Counted from the first letter of the stretch, positions 1-8,708 are shown. The stretch is 50,631 bases of DNA from Pseudoduganella sp. (GCA_021323265.1 JAJTCO010000032.1:1-50631); one strand, 5' to 3'. Translations and numbers: made by a program. The notes: a model not told the origin generated them from the letters alone.

Positions 1-186
1 GTCCTTCAGGTAGACGCCGCGCGTGTCCTCCAGCATGTCCGGGTGGTAGGTGAAGATGTGGAATTCCGGGATCACGTGCAGCGCCGTGACGCGGGCGCCT
101 GCTTCCTGGGCGAACTTGATCGCTTCGTGCAGGGCGGCGCCGGAGGCAGGGGAACCGTCGGTGGGGAAGAGGATGTGCTTGAACAT
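1..186 (-). CDS. universal stress protein (UspA family), 3' end cut by window edge
   Basis: This is the N-terminal 62 codons of a UspA-fold protein; the gene runs off the left edge. The start MFKHILFPTDGSPAS is the usual first beta strand and nucleotide-contacting loop of the family. It is followed by the helix AIKFAQEAGARVTALHV, which also closely matches the stress protein encoded at 11935-12339. The start is the ATG whose complement lies at 184-186. The C-terminal ATP-binding glycine motif is outside the window, so ATP binding cannot be judged. Members of the family are cytoplasmic, usually dimeric, and are induced by starvation, oxygen limitation or oxidative stress. The gene is divergent from the substrate-binding protein gene at 321. 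Confidence 0.9.
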   Translation of the reverse strand, partial: MFKHILFPTDGSPASGAALHEAIKFAQEAGARVTALHVIPEFHIFTYHPDMLEDTRGVYLKD

Positions 187-320
187 GGCATGGGCTCCTG
201 GAAGTGGCTGGTGGAAGCCAGTCTGGTCGCCGGGGCGGCCACAGGCCATGACCTGAGTCAAGTTTTTCGGTGTGTAGGAATACTACATATGGGTCCCGTC
301 GCCAATGCTACAATTCCTGC

Positions 321-1331
321 ATGACAACCGTATTTGAGCAAGTACACTCCCGCCGCCGGCGCCAGTTGCTGGGCGCCATGGGTTCTTCGCTGGCGCTGCC
401 CCTGGCGGGCCTGCCCACGCTCGCGCGGGCGGCCGATCCGCTGCAGGTGGGCGGCCTGCCCGTCACCTGCAACCTGACCCTGCCCATTGCTTGCAGTGCG
501 CGCGGCGGGGCGTTCGAATTCAGCAAGTACAGCGGCTGGCCGGAAATCAAGGAATCGCTGATGACGGGCCGCATCCAGGCCGCCTACATGCTGGCGCCCC
601 TGGTGATGGACCTGGCGGACAGGAAGATCCCGCTCAAGGTTGTGTCGCTGGGCCACCGTTCCGGCGCCGTCATCATGGTGCGCACGGATTCGGCCTTCAA
701 GCGCTTTGCCGATTTGCGCGGCAAGCGCATTGCCATCCCGAGCCGCTTCGCGGTCGACTTCCTGTTCCTGCGCAAGATGCTGGCGCGCGAGAACATGTCG
801 CCCAAGGATGTGCAGATCCTGGAAATGGCGCCGCCCGACATGCCGGCCGCCCTGTACGCCAACGCGGTCGATGCCTACTGCACCGGCGAGCCCTTCGGCG
901 CCGCCGCCCAGCGCGCCGGCTATGCCCGCCCGCTGTCGATGACGCGCGATGAATGGCGCAACTATATCTGCTGCGTGCTGACGGTGCGCGAAGAGCTGAT
1001 CAAGTCCAACCGCCCGCTGGTGCAGGACCTGGTCAACCACGTGCAGGCGGCCGGCAATTGGCTCGACGCCAGCCCGGTCAACCGCGCCAAGGCGGCCAAG
1101 ATCGCCGCCACCCGCAAGTTCTTCAACCAGGACCCCAAAGTGATCCAGTTTGTGATGGACAATCCCGCCGACCGCGTCACCTACGGCGACTTGCGCATGA
1201 TCCGCGCCGAGTTCGATGACCTGATGAAGCTGTCCATCGAGGCGGGCACGCTCAAGCGCCCCGTGGCGTTCGAGCAGTATGTGGACGAGAGCTTCGTCAA
1301 GGCCATCAAGCCAGTGAGCATTGCCCTATGA
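321..1331 (+). CDS. ABC transporter substrate-binding protein, NMT1/NrtA-like
   Basis: A 336-residue periplasmic solute-binding protein of the NMT1/THI5-like group, which includes binding proteins for nitrate, sulfonates and pyrimidine precursors. The N-terminus has an arginine cluster (SRRRRQLLGAMG) followed by a hydrophobic stretch ending ALARA-like at LPTLARA, which looks like a Tat-type export signal. FSKYSGWPEIKESLMTGRI and the following YMLAPLVMDLA resemble the NrtA-type fold, where the second segment lines the ligand cleft. Cysteines at about residues 49 and 57 are unusual for the family. I chose the ATG at 321 because it places the signal peptide at the N-terminus. The stop overlaps the start of the SCO gene by 4 bases, and the permease and ATPase follow two genes later. 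The ligand is not evident from sequence. Confidence 0.88.
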   Translation: MTTVFEQVHSRRRRQLLGAMGSSLALPLAGLPTLARAADPLQVGGLPVTCNLTLPIACSARGGAFEFSKYSGWPEIKESLMTGRIQAAYMLAPLVMDLADRKIPLKVVSLGHRSGAVIMVRTDSAFKRFADLRGKRIAIPSRFAVDFLFLRKMLARENMSPKDVQILEMAPPDMPAALYANAVDAYCTGEPFGAAAQRAGYARPLSMTRDEWRNYICCVLTVREELIKSNRPLVQDLVNHVQAAGNWLDASPVNRAKAAKIAATRKFFNQDPKVIQFVMDNPADRVTYGDLRMIRAEFDDLMKLSIEAGTLKRPVAFEQYVDESFVKAIKPVSIAL

Positions 1332-1918
1332 TGCGTGCCGCATTGTTTTCCCTGCTGTTGGCGGCGGCCGGCGCCGCCGGCGCGGCCGACAAGCTCAGGT
1401 CCGGCACCTTCGATCCGCCGCGCATGGCGCCGCAGATCGCGCAGCAGGCGGCCGACGGCAAGGATTTCGCGCTCGACAAGCTGCGCGGCAAGGTGGTGGT
1501 GCTGGAATTCGGCTACACCAGCTGCGCCGACGTCTGTCCCGTCTCGCTGGCGCTGCTGAAGCAGGCGCGCGATCGCCTGGGTCCGCTGCGCGACAAGCTG
1601 CAAGTGGTCTTCATCACCGTCGACCCGCAGCGCGACACGGCGCCCAGGCTCAAGGCCTACCTGGAGCAGTTCGACGCCAGCTTTGTCGGCCTGACCGGCA
1701 GCGAGGAACAACTGGCGGCGATCCGCAAGGCCTACGGCATCAGCGCGACGAAGAAGATGGTGGAGGGCAGCAAGACCGATTACACGATGGGGCATTCATC
1801 CTACCTGTACTTCATCGACCCGCAAGGCAGGCTGCGTGCGCTGATGCCCTTCGGCCGCCCGGCCGACGACATCGTGCATGACGTGACCGTGCTGGCCAGC
1901 GAGCAGCCCCGCAAATGA
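1328..1918 (+). CDS. SCO1/SenC family copper chaperone/thiol protein
   Basis: A 196-residue thioredoxin-fold protein. An N-terminal signal or anchor (about residues 1-20, ending AAGAAD) sends it to the periplasm. The SCO copper/redox motif CADVC is at about residue 68-72, and the third ligand His is in MGHSSYLYFID near residue 157. ITVDPQRDTAPRLKAYL is the usual SCO segment. SCO proteins deliver copper to the CuA site of cytochrome oxidase or act as thiol-disulfide reductases. There is no oxidase gene nearby; the gene sits between a solute-binding protein gene and a cupredoxin gene, overlapping both by 4 bases (ATGA junctions). That implies translation coupled to an ABC transporter, which is an unusual setting for this family. 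Confidence 0.93.
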   Translation: MMRAALFSLLLAAAGAAGAADKLRSGTFDPPRMAPQIAQQAADGKDFALDKLRGKVVVLEFGYTSCADVCPVSLALLKQARDRLGPLRDKLQVVFITVDPQRDTAPRLKAYLEQFDASFVGLTGSEEQLAAIRKAYGISATKKMVEGSKTDYTMGHSSYLYFIDPQGRLRALMPFGRPADDIVHDVTVLASEQPRK

Positions 1919-2352
1919 AGGGCAAGCTGCTCATCGCCGCGGCGCTGGCGCTGCTGGTTGCCGGCGCGGGCGCAGCCTGGGGCGCCTTTGCGCCGCTGCA
2001 GGGCGCTTCGCGCGACGCGCTGTTCGAAATCCCGAAAGGCACCTGGGAGCGCCGCATGGCCGGCGACAAGGCCGAGATCCTGCCCGACACCATCACCCTG
2101 GTGCTGGGCGTAAACGACGTGCTCCTGCTGCGCAACAGCGACACCGTGCCGCAAATCTTTGGTCCCGTGCTGATCATGCCGGGCCAGGACTTCCGCCTGC
2201 CGTTCGAGCAGGCGGGTGAACATCCCTTCGCCTGCACTGCACACGCCAGCGGCCAGATGACGGTCGTGGTCGAACCCACGCCGCAAGCTGGCTGGCAGCG
2301 TTTGCAATGGCGCCTGAAAACCCTGTTTCGCGAAGCCCCATGGAGAAACTGA
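1915..2352 (+). CDS. small exported cupredoxin-like copper protein
   Basis: A 145-residue protein with an N-terminal hydrophobic segment (residues 4-24) that is either a signal peptide or a membrane anchor. The C-terminal half has cupredoxin features: IMPGQDFRLPFEQAG followed by a type 1 copper loop FACTAHASGQMTVVV, in which C-x-x-H and a downstream Met fit a mononuclear copper site. An upstream ligand His is not obvious, so the site may differ from plastocyanin. It is translationally coupled to the SCO gene upstream and its 3' end overlaps the permease start by 13 bases. An electron-transfer or copper-holding role beside the SCO chaperone is inferred. Confidence 0.78.
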   Translation: MKGKLLIAAALALLVAGAGAAWGAFAPLQGASRDALFEIPKGTWERRMAGDKAEILPDTITLVLGVNDVLLLRNSDTVPQIFGPVLIMPGQDFRLPFEQAGEHPFACTAHASGQMTVVVEPTPQAGWQRLQWRLKTLFREAPWRN

Positions 2353-3098
2353 ATAAGATGTGGCCGCCCCTGGCGGTGCTGTTGGCGGTGGTTGCCGTCT
2401 GGTGGTATGTGGTGGTGGCAACGGAAAGCCTGATCTTCCCGACGCCCGGCCAGGTCGTCACCGGCACACTGGAGCTGGTCGAGGACGGCAGCCTGTGGGA
2501 GCATATCGGCGCCTCGCTGATGCGCGTTGGCATGGGCTTCTCGCTGGCGATCCTGGTCGCGGTGCCCCTGGGCTTGTGGATGGGCAGGGTGGAGGGCGCC
2601 TTCCGCACCCTGAACCCGGTGTTCCAGATCCTGCGCCCGATCTCGCCCATCGCCTGGATTCCGGTGGCGATCCTGTGGTTCGGCGTGGGCAATGCCTCGC
2701 CCGTGTTCCTGATCTTTATCGCCTCCGTGTTCCCCATGATCGTGCAGACCGCGGCCGGCGTGCACACCATCGAGAAGCGCTACCTGCGCGCGGCGGAGAA
2801 TTTCGGCGTCTCGCGTTCGAAGCTGTTCCGCCAGGTGATCATCCCAGCCGTGCTGCCGGAGATCATCGTGGGCATGCGCATTTCGCTGGGCGTGGCCTGG
2901 CTGGTGGTGGTGGCTGCGGAAATGATCGCGCTGCGCTCGGGTCTGGGCTACCTGATCATCGATTCGCGCAATGCCGGCAACCGCTATGACCTGGTCATTG
3001 CGGGCATGATCATCATCGGTCTGATTGGCCTGGCGCTGGACGGCATCATGCGCCTGCTGGAAAAACTCAAAGTCGTAAGGTGGCGCTATGGACGCTAA
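2340..3098 (+). CDS. ABC transporter permease, SsuC/TauC/NrtB family
   Basis: A 252-residue inner-membrane permease of the binding-protein-dependent transport family. About six hydrophobic segments are visible, beginning WPPLAVLLAVVAVWWYVVV. The cytoplasmic EAA loop that docks to the ATPase is present as AAENFGVSRSKLFRQVIIPA, near residues 150-170. The length is typical. I prefer the ATG at 2340 over the upstream in-frame ATG at 2307 because it starts directly before the first membrane helix; the longer form would add eleven residues inside the cupredoxin gene. The gene overlaps the ATPase start by 11 bases. The partner binding protein is presumably the product of 321-1331. Confidence 0.92.
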   Translation: MEKLNKMWPPLAVLLAVVAVWWYVVVATESLIFPTPGQVVTGTLELVEDGSLWEHIGASLMRVGMGFSLAILVAVPLGLWMGRVEGAFRTLNPVFQILRPISPIAWIPVAILWFGVGNASPVFLIFIASVFPMIVQTAAGVHTIEKRYLRAAENFGVSRSKLFRQVIIPAVLPEIIVGMRISLGVAWLVVVAAEMIALRSGLGYLIIDSRNAGNRYDLVIAGMIIIGLIGLALDGIMRLLEKLKVVRWRYGR

Positions 3099-3816
3099 GA
3101 TTTCCGTCAACCGTATCAAGAAGAATTTCAATGCACTGCCGGTGGTGGACGGCGTCGATTTTTCCGTCGCCGACGGCGAATTCGTGGCGATCGTCGGACC
3201 TTCGGGCTGCGGGAAGTCCACCCTGATGAAGATCGTGGCCGGCTTCGAGCATCCCGACGAAGGCTCGGTGTGCATCGACGGCAAGACCATCAGCAAGCCA
3301 AGCGCCAAGGGTATCGTGATTTCCCAGCATGGCTCGGTGTTCCCGTGGCTGACGGTGCAGCAGAACCTCATGTTCGGCCTGAACGGAGACCTGCACGGCG
3401 ACAAGGCGGCGCTGGCCGATCACTACGCGGAGATGGTGGGCTTGAAGGGCTTCGAGAACGCGTATCCGCACGAGCTGTCCGGCGGCATGCTAAAGCGCGT
3501 CGAGATTGCGCGCGCGCTGGTGGTCAAGCCGGAAATCCTGTACATGGACGAACCGTTCTCGGCGCTGGACGCGCTGATGAACCTGAAGATGCGCAACGAG
3601 CTGCTGCGCGTGCTGTCCGAGGAGCGCCACACGGTCCTGCTCATTACGCACGACGTGGAGGAGGCGATTTACCTGGCCGACCGCATCCTGGTGCTGTCGC
3701 CGCGCCCGACCCGCATCCAGGCCAGCTTCAAGGTCGAACACGCCCACCCGCGCAAGCTGTCCAATCCGGAACTGCAGCAACTGAAAGAGGACATCCTGTC
3801 TCAACTCGGGCTGTGA
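3088..3816 (+). CDS. ABC transporter ATP-binding protein, SsuB/TauB/NrtD family
   Basis: A 242-residue nucleotide-binding subunit with a complete set of motifs: Walker A GPSGCGKST, Walker B ILYMDEPFSALD, and the switch His in LLITHDVEEA. The signature is LSGGMLKR instead of LSGGQ, a mild substitution. It powers uptake through the permease whose gene overlaps its start. It is the last gene of the five-gene operon beginning at 321; the next gene starts 66 bases downstream and has an unrelated function. Like its partners it belongs to the nitrate/sulfonate/taurine importer group, but substrate cannot be read from the ATPase. Confidence 0.93.
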   Translation: MDAKISVNRIKKNFNALPVVDGVDFSVADGEFVAIVGPSGCGKSTLMKIVAGFEHPDEGSVCIDGKTISKPSAKGIVISQHGSVFPWLTVQQNLMFGLNGDLHGDKAALADHYAEMVGLKGFENAYPHELSGGMLKRVEIARALVVKPEILYMDEPFSALDALMNLKMRNELLRVLSEERHTVLLITHDVEEAIYLADRILVLSPRPTRIQASFKVEHAHPRKLSNPELQQLKEDILSQLGL

Positions 3817-3881
3817 GGTGCCCTGCACGGTTGCTCGAAAGCTGCTACGCTTGCATGCGCGTGGACTTTGAGTGATTGACA

Positions 3882-4565
3882 ATGCTAGACACCCCGGACG
3901 AATTGGAAGCAACGCGGATCGACTTGCCCTTGCTGGCGCGCTGGCTGACAGGCTGGAGCCTGTCGCGCGGTGTGCCGCTGCCGGTCAGGTCGCACGGCGG
4001 ATTGACGGTGGAAGTGGGCATGCCGCTTCAATTGCGCCGGCATGTGTTCCTCGACGCCGGGCCGGCGCTGCAGGCCTGCGCTGCGCAAATTCACGAACCG
4101 CACATTTACCTGAAGGCGGCGGTCGAACCGGCCGTGCTGCGCGCCGCGTTGCCCGCGCGCTGGACGGTCGAGGCGCCGGGCTACCTGATGCTCGGCCCGG
4201 CAACCCCCTCCAGGCAATCGGAACTTCCCTCCGGCTACGCCATCGAAGCAACGTCGGAGCACGGCGTGCACCTGGTAAGCGTCGTGCATGCGAGTGGCGA
4301 AGTGGCCGCATCGGGCCGGATTGCCATACATGAAGGATGTGCCGTGTACGACCAGATCGTGACTGCCGAAGCGCACCGCCGCCGCGGCCTGGGGACCATC
4401 GTCATGCGGAACCTGGATGCCCTGGCCACGCGCGCCGGGGCGGACGAACGCCTGCTGGTCGCGACCGAAGATGGGCGCGGCCTGTACCTGAGCCTCGGCT
4501 GGCGCCTGCTGGCGCCGTGGACCACGGCAGTACTGCCGCCGCAACAAGAAGGCACGCCATGCTGA
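3882..4565 (+). CDS. GNAT family N-acetyltransferase
   Basis: A 227-residue protein whose C-terminal half has the GNAT acetyl-CoA site: a beta strand YDQIVTAEAHRRRGLGTIVM, where the RRGLG segment matches the pyrophosphate-binding R/Q-x-x-G-x-G/A motif, followed by a helix and LLVATEDGRGLYLSLGW, the usual alpha-4/beta-7 end. The N-terminal 120 residues are not recognisable. The acceptor is unknown. A TTG two codons upstream (3876) is also in frame; I prefer the ATG at 3882. The 3' end overlaps the glutathione S-transferase start by 7 bases, so the two are probably cotranscribed. Confidence 0.85.
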   Translation: MLDTPDELEATRIDLPLLARWLTGWSLSRGVPLPVRSHGGLTVEVGMPLQLRRHVFLDAGPALQACAAQIHEPHIYLKAAVEPAVLRAALPARWTVEAPGYLMLGPATPSRQSELPSGYAIEATSEHGVHLVSVVHASGEVAASGRIAIHEGCAVYDQIVTAEAHRRRGLGTIVMRNLDALATRAGADERLLVATEDGRGLYLSLGWRLLAPWTTAVLPPQQEGTPC

Positions 4566-5182
4566 AACTTCTGGGCAAACCCACTTCCATCAACGTGCGC
4601 AAGGTCTTGTGGACCCTCGCCGAGACAGGCTTGCCTTACGAACGCGAAGACTGGGGCGACGGCTACCGCGCAACCAGTGCGCCGGAATTCCTGGCCTTGA
4701 ATCCGAACGCCATGGTGCCCGTGCTGGTGGACGGCGACTTCGTGCTGTGGGAATCGAACTCCATTTGCCGTTACCTTTCCGGCAAGGCCGCCCGCAGCGA
4801 CCTGCTGCCCACGGAGCCGCAGGCACGGGCACGTGTGGAGCAATGGATGGACTGGCAGGCGACGGACTTGAATGCCTCCTGGCGCTACGCCTTCATGGCG
4901 CTGGTGCGGCAGCATGCCGCGTTCACCGATCCTGCGCAGGTTGCGGCCAGCGCGGCGGCCTGGAACCGCAACGTCGGCATCCTCGACCGCCACCTCGCCG
5001 CGCACGGGCCGTATGCCGCTGGCGAGCACTTCACGCTGGCCGACATCGTGCTCGGCCTGTCGCTCAACCGCTGGCTGATGACGCCCATCGAGCGCCCGCA
5101 GTACGCTGCCATCGCCGCCTACGTCGAGCGGCTGCAGGAACGCCCCGCCTGCCGCGAGTTCTGCCGCAACGGCATCGCCTAG
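4559..5182 (+). CDS. glutathione S-transferase
   Basis: A 207-residue cytosolic-type GST. The N-terminal thioredoxin-like domain (about 1-80) begins MLKLLGKPTSINVRKVLWTL, where Ser/Asn in TSINVRKV occupy the glutathione-activating position. It continues with NPNAMVPVLVDG, carrying the cis-proline, and the glutathione-binding ESNSICRYL. The all-helical C-terminal domain includes the N-capping box FTLADIVLG at about residue 160. Enzymes of this type conjugate glutathione to electrophiles or reduce peroxides; the substrate is not predictable. The ATG at 4559 is inside the end of the acetyltransferase gene. Its stop codon shares the CTAG with the stop of the convergent gene at 5179. Confidence 0.93.
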   Translation: MLKLLGKPTSINVRKVLWTLAETGLPYEREDWGDGYRATSAPEFLALNPNAMVPVLVDGDFVLWESNSICRYLSGKAARSDLLPTEPQARARVEQWMDWQATDLNASWRYAFMALVRQHAAFTDPAQVAASAAAWNRNVGILDRHLAAHGPYAAGEHFTLADIVLGLSLNRWLMTPIERPQYAAIAAYVERLQERPACREFCRNGIA

Positions 5183-5700
5183 CGGCGCGCGCCGAACTTT
5201 GCGAGGAGGTCGCTGAGCAGGACGTTGCCGTCCTGGTTTTTCTGCAGCTCCTCGAGATGGGGAATCTTGCCCCGGCGGCCCAACACCTGGGGATTGACGT
5301 ACACCTGGCCGGCCCGTTCCACGATGTGTGTCCAGGTGGCGCGGCCATTGAACGCGTAGACCAGGATAGGATCGTCGGTGACGGGAAAATTCAGCTCACC
5401 CCATTCTCCCGTGCGCGATGGGAACTCCAGTTCCTTGCCTTGCTCGGTACCCAGGTGGTCCACCAGGATTTTCACCACTGCCTTCTGGCAGCCGCCCATA
5501 TTGCTGATGCATACGCGTTGCAGCTCGTTCCTCCGTGGCGGTTCTGCAGGCGGCGGACATGGCTGGGAACATTGGCCCACCCCCGACGGCTGCAAAGTGA
5601 TGGACTGCACCTGTCCCGTGAACAGTCTTTCTTCGGCCACGACCGAATGGCTGGCCGCGGCGAGCAGGGCGCCAGACAGCCATCGCTTGAAGGAACGCAT
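5179..5700 (-). CDS. exported protein of unknown function
   Basis: A 173-residue protein I do not recognise. The start at 5700 (MRSFKRWLSGALLAAASHS) gives a clear signal peptide ending near VVAEE; an in-frame upstream ATG at 5742 would bury it. The mature part has a cysteine-rich segment (GQCSQPCPPP, then RVCISNMGGCQK), suggesting one or two disulfides, and is otherwise soluble, with a charged C-terminus. A periplasmic location is inferred. It converges with the GST gene, sharing the four bases of the stop codons, and lies downstream of the AraC-type regulator on the same strand, 83 bases away. Confidence 0.72.
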   Translation of the reverse strand: MRSFKRWLSGALLAAASHSVVAEERLFTGQVQSITLQPSGVGQCSQPCPPPAEPPRRNELQRVCISNMGGCQKAVVKILVDHLGTEQGKELEFPSRTGEWGELNFPVTDDPILVYAFNGRATWTHIVERAGQVYVNPQVLGRRGKIPHLEELQKNQDGNVLLSDLLAKFGARR

Positions 5701-5783
5701 CGGAAAACCTCTGGAAAACATTTGAAGGCGCAAGCCTAACATGCCGCCCTACGGAAAATTGCGCGAAGTATCACTGCCGGCGC

Positions 5784-6539
5784 TCATGCTCCACGCAGCA
5801 AGGCGCGGTATTCGCTTGGCGTGACGCCGACCGTGGCGCGGAACTGGCGGGTGAAGGCGCTGTGGTCGGCGTAGCCGCAGGCCTGGGCGATGTCGGACAC
5901 GCTGGCGCTGCCGGCCAGCATGCGCGATGCCGCTTCCAGGCGGGTCTTGATGATCATCTGGCGCGGCGTGATGTGAAAGATGCGGTCGAAGTAGCGTTCG
6001 ATCTGCGCCACCGACATGTGCGCCGTGCGCGCCAGCTGGGGCAGGGTCAGCGGCTCGCCATACTTGTCGTGGATCAGGCGGACCGCGTCGGCCACCTTGT
6101 GGTACGCCGGGTTCTTGTGGTCCGCCATCGCCAGGTCGCGCGAAATGCCGGCCAGACCGATGATGGCGCCGCCGGCGTCGCGCAGCGGGCGCTTTTGCGT
6201 CAGGCACCAGCCGGGATCGCGGTTGGGGTAGAGGTGCAGTTCGAGCTGGTCTTCGATCAGCACGCCCTCGTCCAGCACCGCCTGGTCCTGGGCCTGGAAG
6301 CGCTGGCCCAGCGGCGCGGCAAAGACCTCGTTGGCGCTCTTGCCCAGCAGGCCGGCTTTCTCCTTCATGCCGCAGCGGCGGGCCAGGGTGTGGTTGACCA
6401 GCACATAGCGCCCCTGGCGGTCCTTGACGAAAAACACCACGTCCGGCAGGGCGTCGAACAGGGGCTCGGCGAAGAAGACGTCGCCGATTTTTGACCCAAG
6501 GTCAGCGCGCGCCGCCCCGTGCAGATTGTGTACTGTCAT
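5784..6539 (-). CDS. PAS domain-containing AraC-family transcriptional regulator
   Basis: A 251-residue protein with an N-terminal PAS sensor (about residues 22-140; [20 protein letters not shown] to [10 protein letters not shown]) and a C-terminal AraC helix-turn-helix pair (about 165-248). The second AraC helix motif is clear in [23 protein letters not shown] replaces the cupin sensor commonly found in AraC proteins. The gene is divergent from the hydroxyproline epimerase gene with 100 bases between them, which makes it the probable operon regulator; that is inference from position. A strong Shine-Dalgarno (GGGAGGG) precedes the ATG. The ligand of the PAS domain is unknown. Confidence 0.9.
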   Translation of the reverse strand: MTVHNLHGAARADLGSKIGDVFFAEPLFDALPDVVFFVKDRQGRYVLVNHTLARRCGMKEKAGLLGKSANEVFAAPLGQRFQAQDQAVLDEGVLIEDQLELHLYPNRDPGWCLTQKRPLRDAGGAIIGLAGISRDLAMADHKNPAYHKVADAVRLIHDKYGEPLTLPQLARTAHMSVAQIERYFDRIFHITPRQMIIKTRLEAASRMLAGSASVSDIAQACGYADHSAFTRQFRATVGVTPSEYRALLRGA

Positions 6540-6639
6540 GTCGCCCTCCCGTGAATTTGTTCATTTTTACACGATTGTGCAGATTTCGTCACCATCGGCG
6601 CGGCGGCGATGCAAGACGGCGGGCCCTGGAGGGCCTAAG
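6540..6639. promoter_or_regulatory. divergent control region between araC-type regulator and hydroxyproline operon
   Basis: This 100-base intergenic stretch must hold both promoters. It contains an AT-rich block around 6550-6590 within otherwise GC-rich DNA, and a GGAGGG ribosome site at 6628-6633 in front of the epimerase ATG. I cannot identify an unambiguous -35/-10 pair or a direct-repeat AraC site by eye. Confidence 0.5.
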
Positions 6640-7584
6640 ATGGCAAGCATGAAAACCATAGCCATTATCGATTCCCACACCGGCGGCGAACCGACCCGCC
6701 TGGTCATTGACGGCGGCCCCGACCTGGGCAGCGGCCCCCTGAACGAGCGCCTGGCGCGCTTCTGCAGCGAGCATGACAGCTTCCGCTCCGGCGTGGTCTG
6801 CGAGCCGCGCGGCTCGGACGTGCTGGTGGGCGCGCTGTTGTGCCAGCCCCACGCGCCCGATTGTGCCGCAGGCGTCATCTTCTTCAACAACGTCGGCTAC
6901 CTCGGCATGTGCGGCCACGGCACCATCGGCCTGGTCGCTTCGCTGGCCTTCATGGGCCGCCTGAGCGTCGGCGTGCACCGCATCGACACGCCGGTCGGCG
7001 TGGTGGAAGCGCAACTGCACGAGGACGGCAGCGTGACCGTGAACAATGTCCCTTCCTGGCGCAAGGCGGCCGGCGTGCCGGTCGAGGTGCCTGGCTACGG
7101 CGTGGTGCGCGGCGACATCGCCTGGGGCGGCAACTGGTTCTTCCTGGTGGCCGACCACGGCCGGCAGCTGGAGCTTGCGAACGTGCGCGAGCTGACCAAC
7201 TTCACCACGGCGGTCAAGGACGCGCTGGAAGCGCAGGGCATCACCGGCGACGGCGGCGCCCCCATCGACCATGTCGAACTTTTTGCCGATTCCCGCAGCG
7301 GCGCCGGCGACAGCCAGAATTTCGTGCTGTGCCCGGGCAACGCCTATGACCGTTCGCCCTGCGGCACCGGCACCAGCGCCAAGCTGGCCTGCCTGGCGGC
7401 CGACGGCAAGCTGGCCGAGGGCGAGGTGTGGCGCCAGGAGAGCATCGTGGGCAGCGTGTTCGAAGGCTCCTACCGCCGCGACGGCGAACGCGTGCTGCCA
7501 AGCATCCGCGGCAAGGCCTGGGTCAACGCGACGGCGACCCTGGTGCTCGATCCGACCGATCCATTCGTCTGGGGCATTCGCTGA
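6640..7584 (+). CDS. lhpA: 4-hydroxyproline 2-epimerase (proline racemase family)
   Basis: A 314-residue member of the proline racemase superfamily that interconverts trans-4-hydroxy-L-proline and cis-4-hydroxy-D-proline, the first step of hydroxyproline breakdown. The start of the chain has [11 protein letters not shown]. Both catalytic cysteines are present: the first in GMCGHGTIG (about residue 90) and the second in SPCGTGTSA (about residue 240). The two-cysteine pair distinguishes racemases/epimerases from the Thr-containing 3-hydroxyproline dehydratases. I chose the ATG at 6640 because the GGAGGG at 6628 is well spaced for it; 6649 is possible. It is the first gene of a five-gene catabolic operon. 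The symbol follows the Pseudomonas lhp naming. Confidence 0.92.
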   Translation: MASMKTIAIIDSHTGGEPTRLVIDGGPDLGSGPLNERLARFCSEHDSFRSGVVCEPRGSDVLVGALLCQPHAPDCAAGVIFFNNVGYLGMCGHGTIGLVASLAFMGRLSVGVHRIDTPVGVVEAQLHEDGSVTVNNVPSWRKAAGVPVEVPGYGVVRGDIAWGGNWFFLVADHGRQLELANVRELTNFTTAVKDALEAQGITGDGGAPIDHVELFADSRSGAGDSQNFVLCPGNAYDRSPCGTGTSAKLACLAADGKLAEGEVWRQESIVGSVFEGSYRRDGERVLPSIRGKAWVNATATLVLDPTDPFVWGIR

Positions 7585-7586
7585 TC

Positions 7587-8708
7587 ATGACGCCGGACGT
7601 GCTCATCGTCGGCGCCGGGATCATCGGCGCAGCCTGCGCCGATGCCCTGTCGGCGCGCGGCCTGCGCGTGACCGTCGTCGAACGCGATGCGGTTGGCAGC
7701 GGCGCCACGGCGGCCGGCATGGGCCACCTGGTGGCCATGGACGACAACGCGGCGGAACTGGCGCTTAGCTCCCATTCGCTGCAGCTGTGGCGCGATCTGG
7801 TGGACGGCCAGCCGCAGCGCCACGAGTACAGCCGCTGCGGCACGATCTGGGTCGCGGCGGACGATGAGGAACTTGATGCGGCCAACGCCAAGGCGGCTGT
7901 CATGTCCGCGCGCGCTCTGGAATGCGCCGTGCTCGATGCGCAGGACCTGTACCGGCTGGAACCGCAGTTGCGGCCCGGCCTGGCGGGCGGCTTGCTGGTG
8001 CGGGGCGATGGCCTGGTGTATCCGCCCAAGAGTGCCCGCATCCTGCTGGCGCGCGCCGTTGCGCGCGGCGCCACGCTGGCCATGGGCGAGGTCGTGGCGC
8101 TGGAGGAGGGCGCGGTGCGCCTGGCCGACGGCTCGCGCCTGGCGGCCGGCAGGATCGTGCTGGCGGCCGGTACGCGCTGCCTGGGACTGGCGCCCGAGCT
8201 GCCGCTGCGCCCCAAGAAGGGCCATGTCATGATCACCGACCGCTACCCCGGCTTCATCCGCCACCAGCTGGTGGAACTGGGCTACGTCAAGAGCGCCCAT
8301 GCCGCCGACGGCGACTCGGTCGCGTTCAACCTGCAGCCGCGTCCCACCGGGCAGGTCCTGATCGGTTCCTCGCGCCAGTTCGATACGACCGACCTGGCGG
8401 CGGAGCCGGGCATGATGGCGCGCATGCTGCGCCGCGCAGTGGAATACACGCCGGCCTTGGCGGGCCTGAACATCTTGCGCTGCTGGACCGGACTGCGGGC
8501 GGCCACGCCTGACGGCCTGCCCCTGATCGGCCCCGACCTGTCGCGCCGCAACGTGTGGCTGGCGACCGGCCACGAAGGCCTGGGCATCACCACCTCGCTG
8601 GCGACGGCCGAATTGCTGGCCGCGCAAATGGTGGGCGCTCAGGCGGGCATCGATGCCCGTCCCTATCTGCCCAGCCGCTTCGACGCGCAGGGGAGGGCCT
8701 ATGCCTGA
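7587..8708 (+). CDS. lhpB: FAD-dependent D-hydroxyproline dehydrogenase, catalytic (DAO-type) subunit
   Basis: A 373-residue flavoprotein of the D-amino-acid oxidase fold. The dinucleotide motif VLIVGAGIIGAACADALSA is at residues 5-23, and the C-terminal FAD contact is GHEGLGITTSLATAELLA. An oxidase-type mid-section includes RCWTGLRAATPDGLPLIGP. Together with the two following genes it fits the three-subunit D-hydroxyproline dehydrogenase, which oxidises cis-4-hydroxy-D-proline to pyrroline-4-hydroxy-2-carboxylate and passes electrons to the partner subunits. The ATG is 2 bases after the epimerase stop and the end overlaps the ferredoxin-like gene by 8 bases, showing tight coupling. Confidence 0.9.
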   Translation: MTPDVLIVGAGIIGAACADALSARGLRVTVVERDAVGSGATAAGMGHLVAMDDNAAELALSSHSLQLWRDLVDGQPQRHEYSRCGTIWVAADDEELDAANAKAAVMSARALECAVLDAQDLYRLEPQLRPGLAGGLLVRGDGLVYPPKSARILLARAVARGATLAMGEVVALEEGAVRLADGSRLAAGRIVLAAGTRCLGLAPELPLRPKKGHVMITDRYPGFIRHQLVELGYVKSAHAADGDSVAFNLQPRPTGQVLIGSSRQFDTTDLAAEPGMMARMLRRAVEYTPALAGLNILRCWTGLRAATPDGLPLIGPDLSRRNVWLATGHEGLGITTSLATAELLAAQMVGAQAGIDARPYLPSRFDAQGRAYA

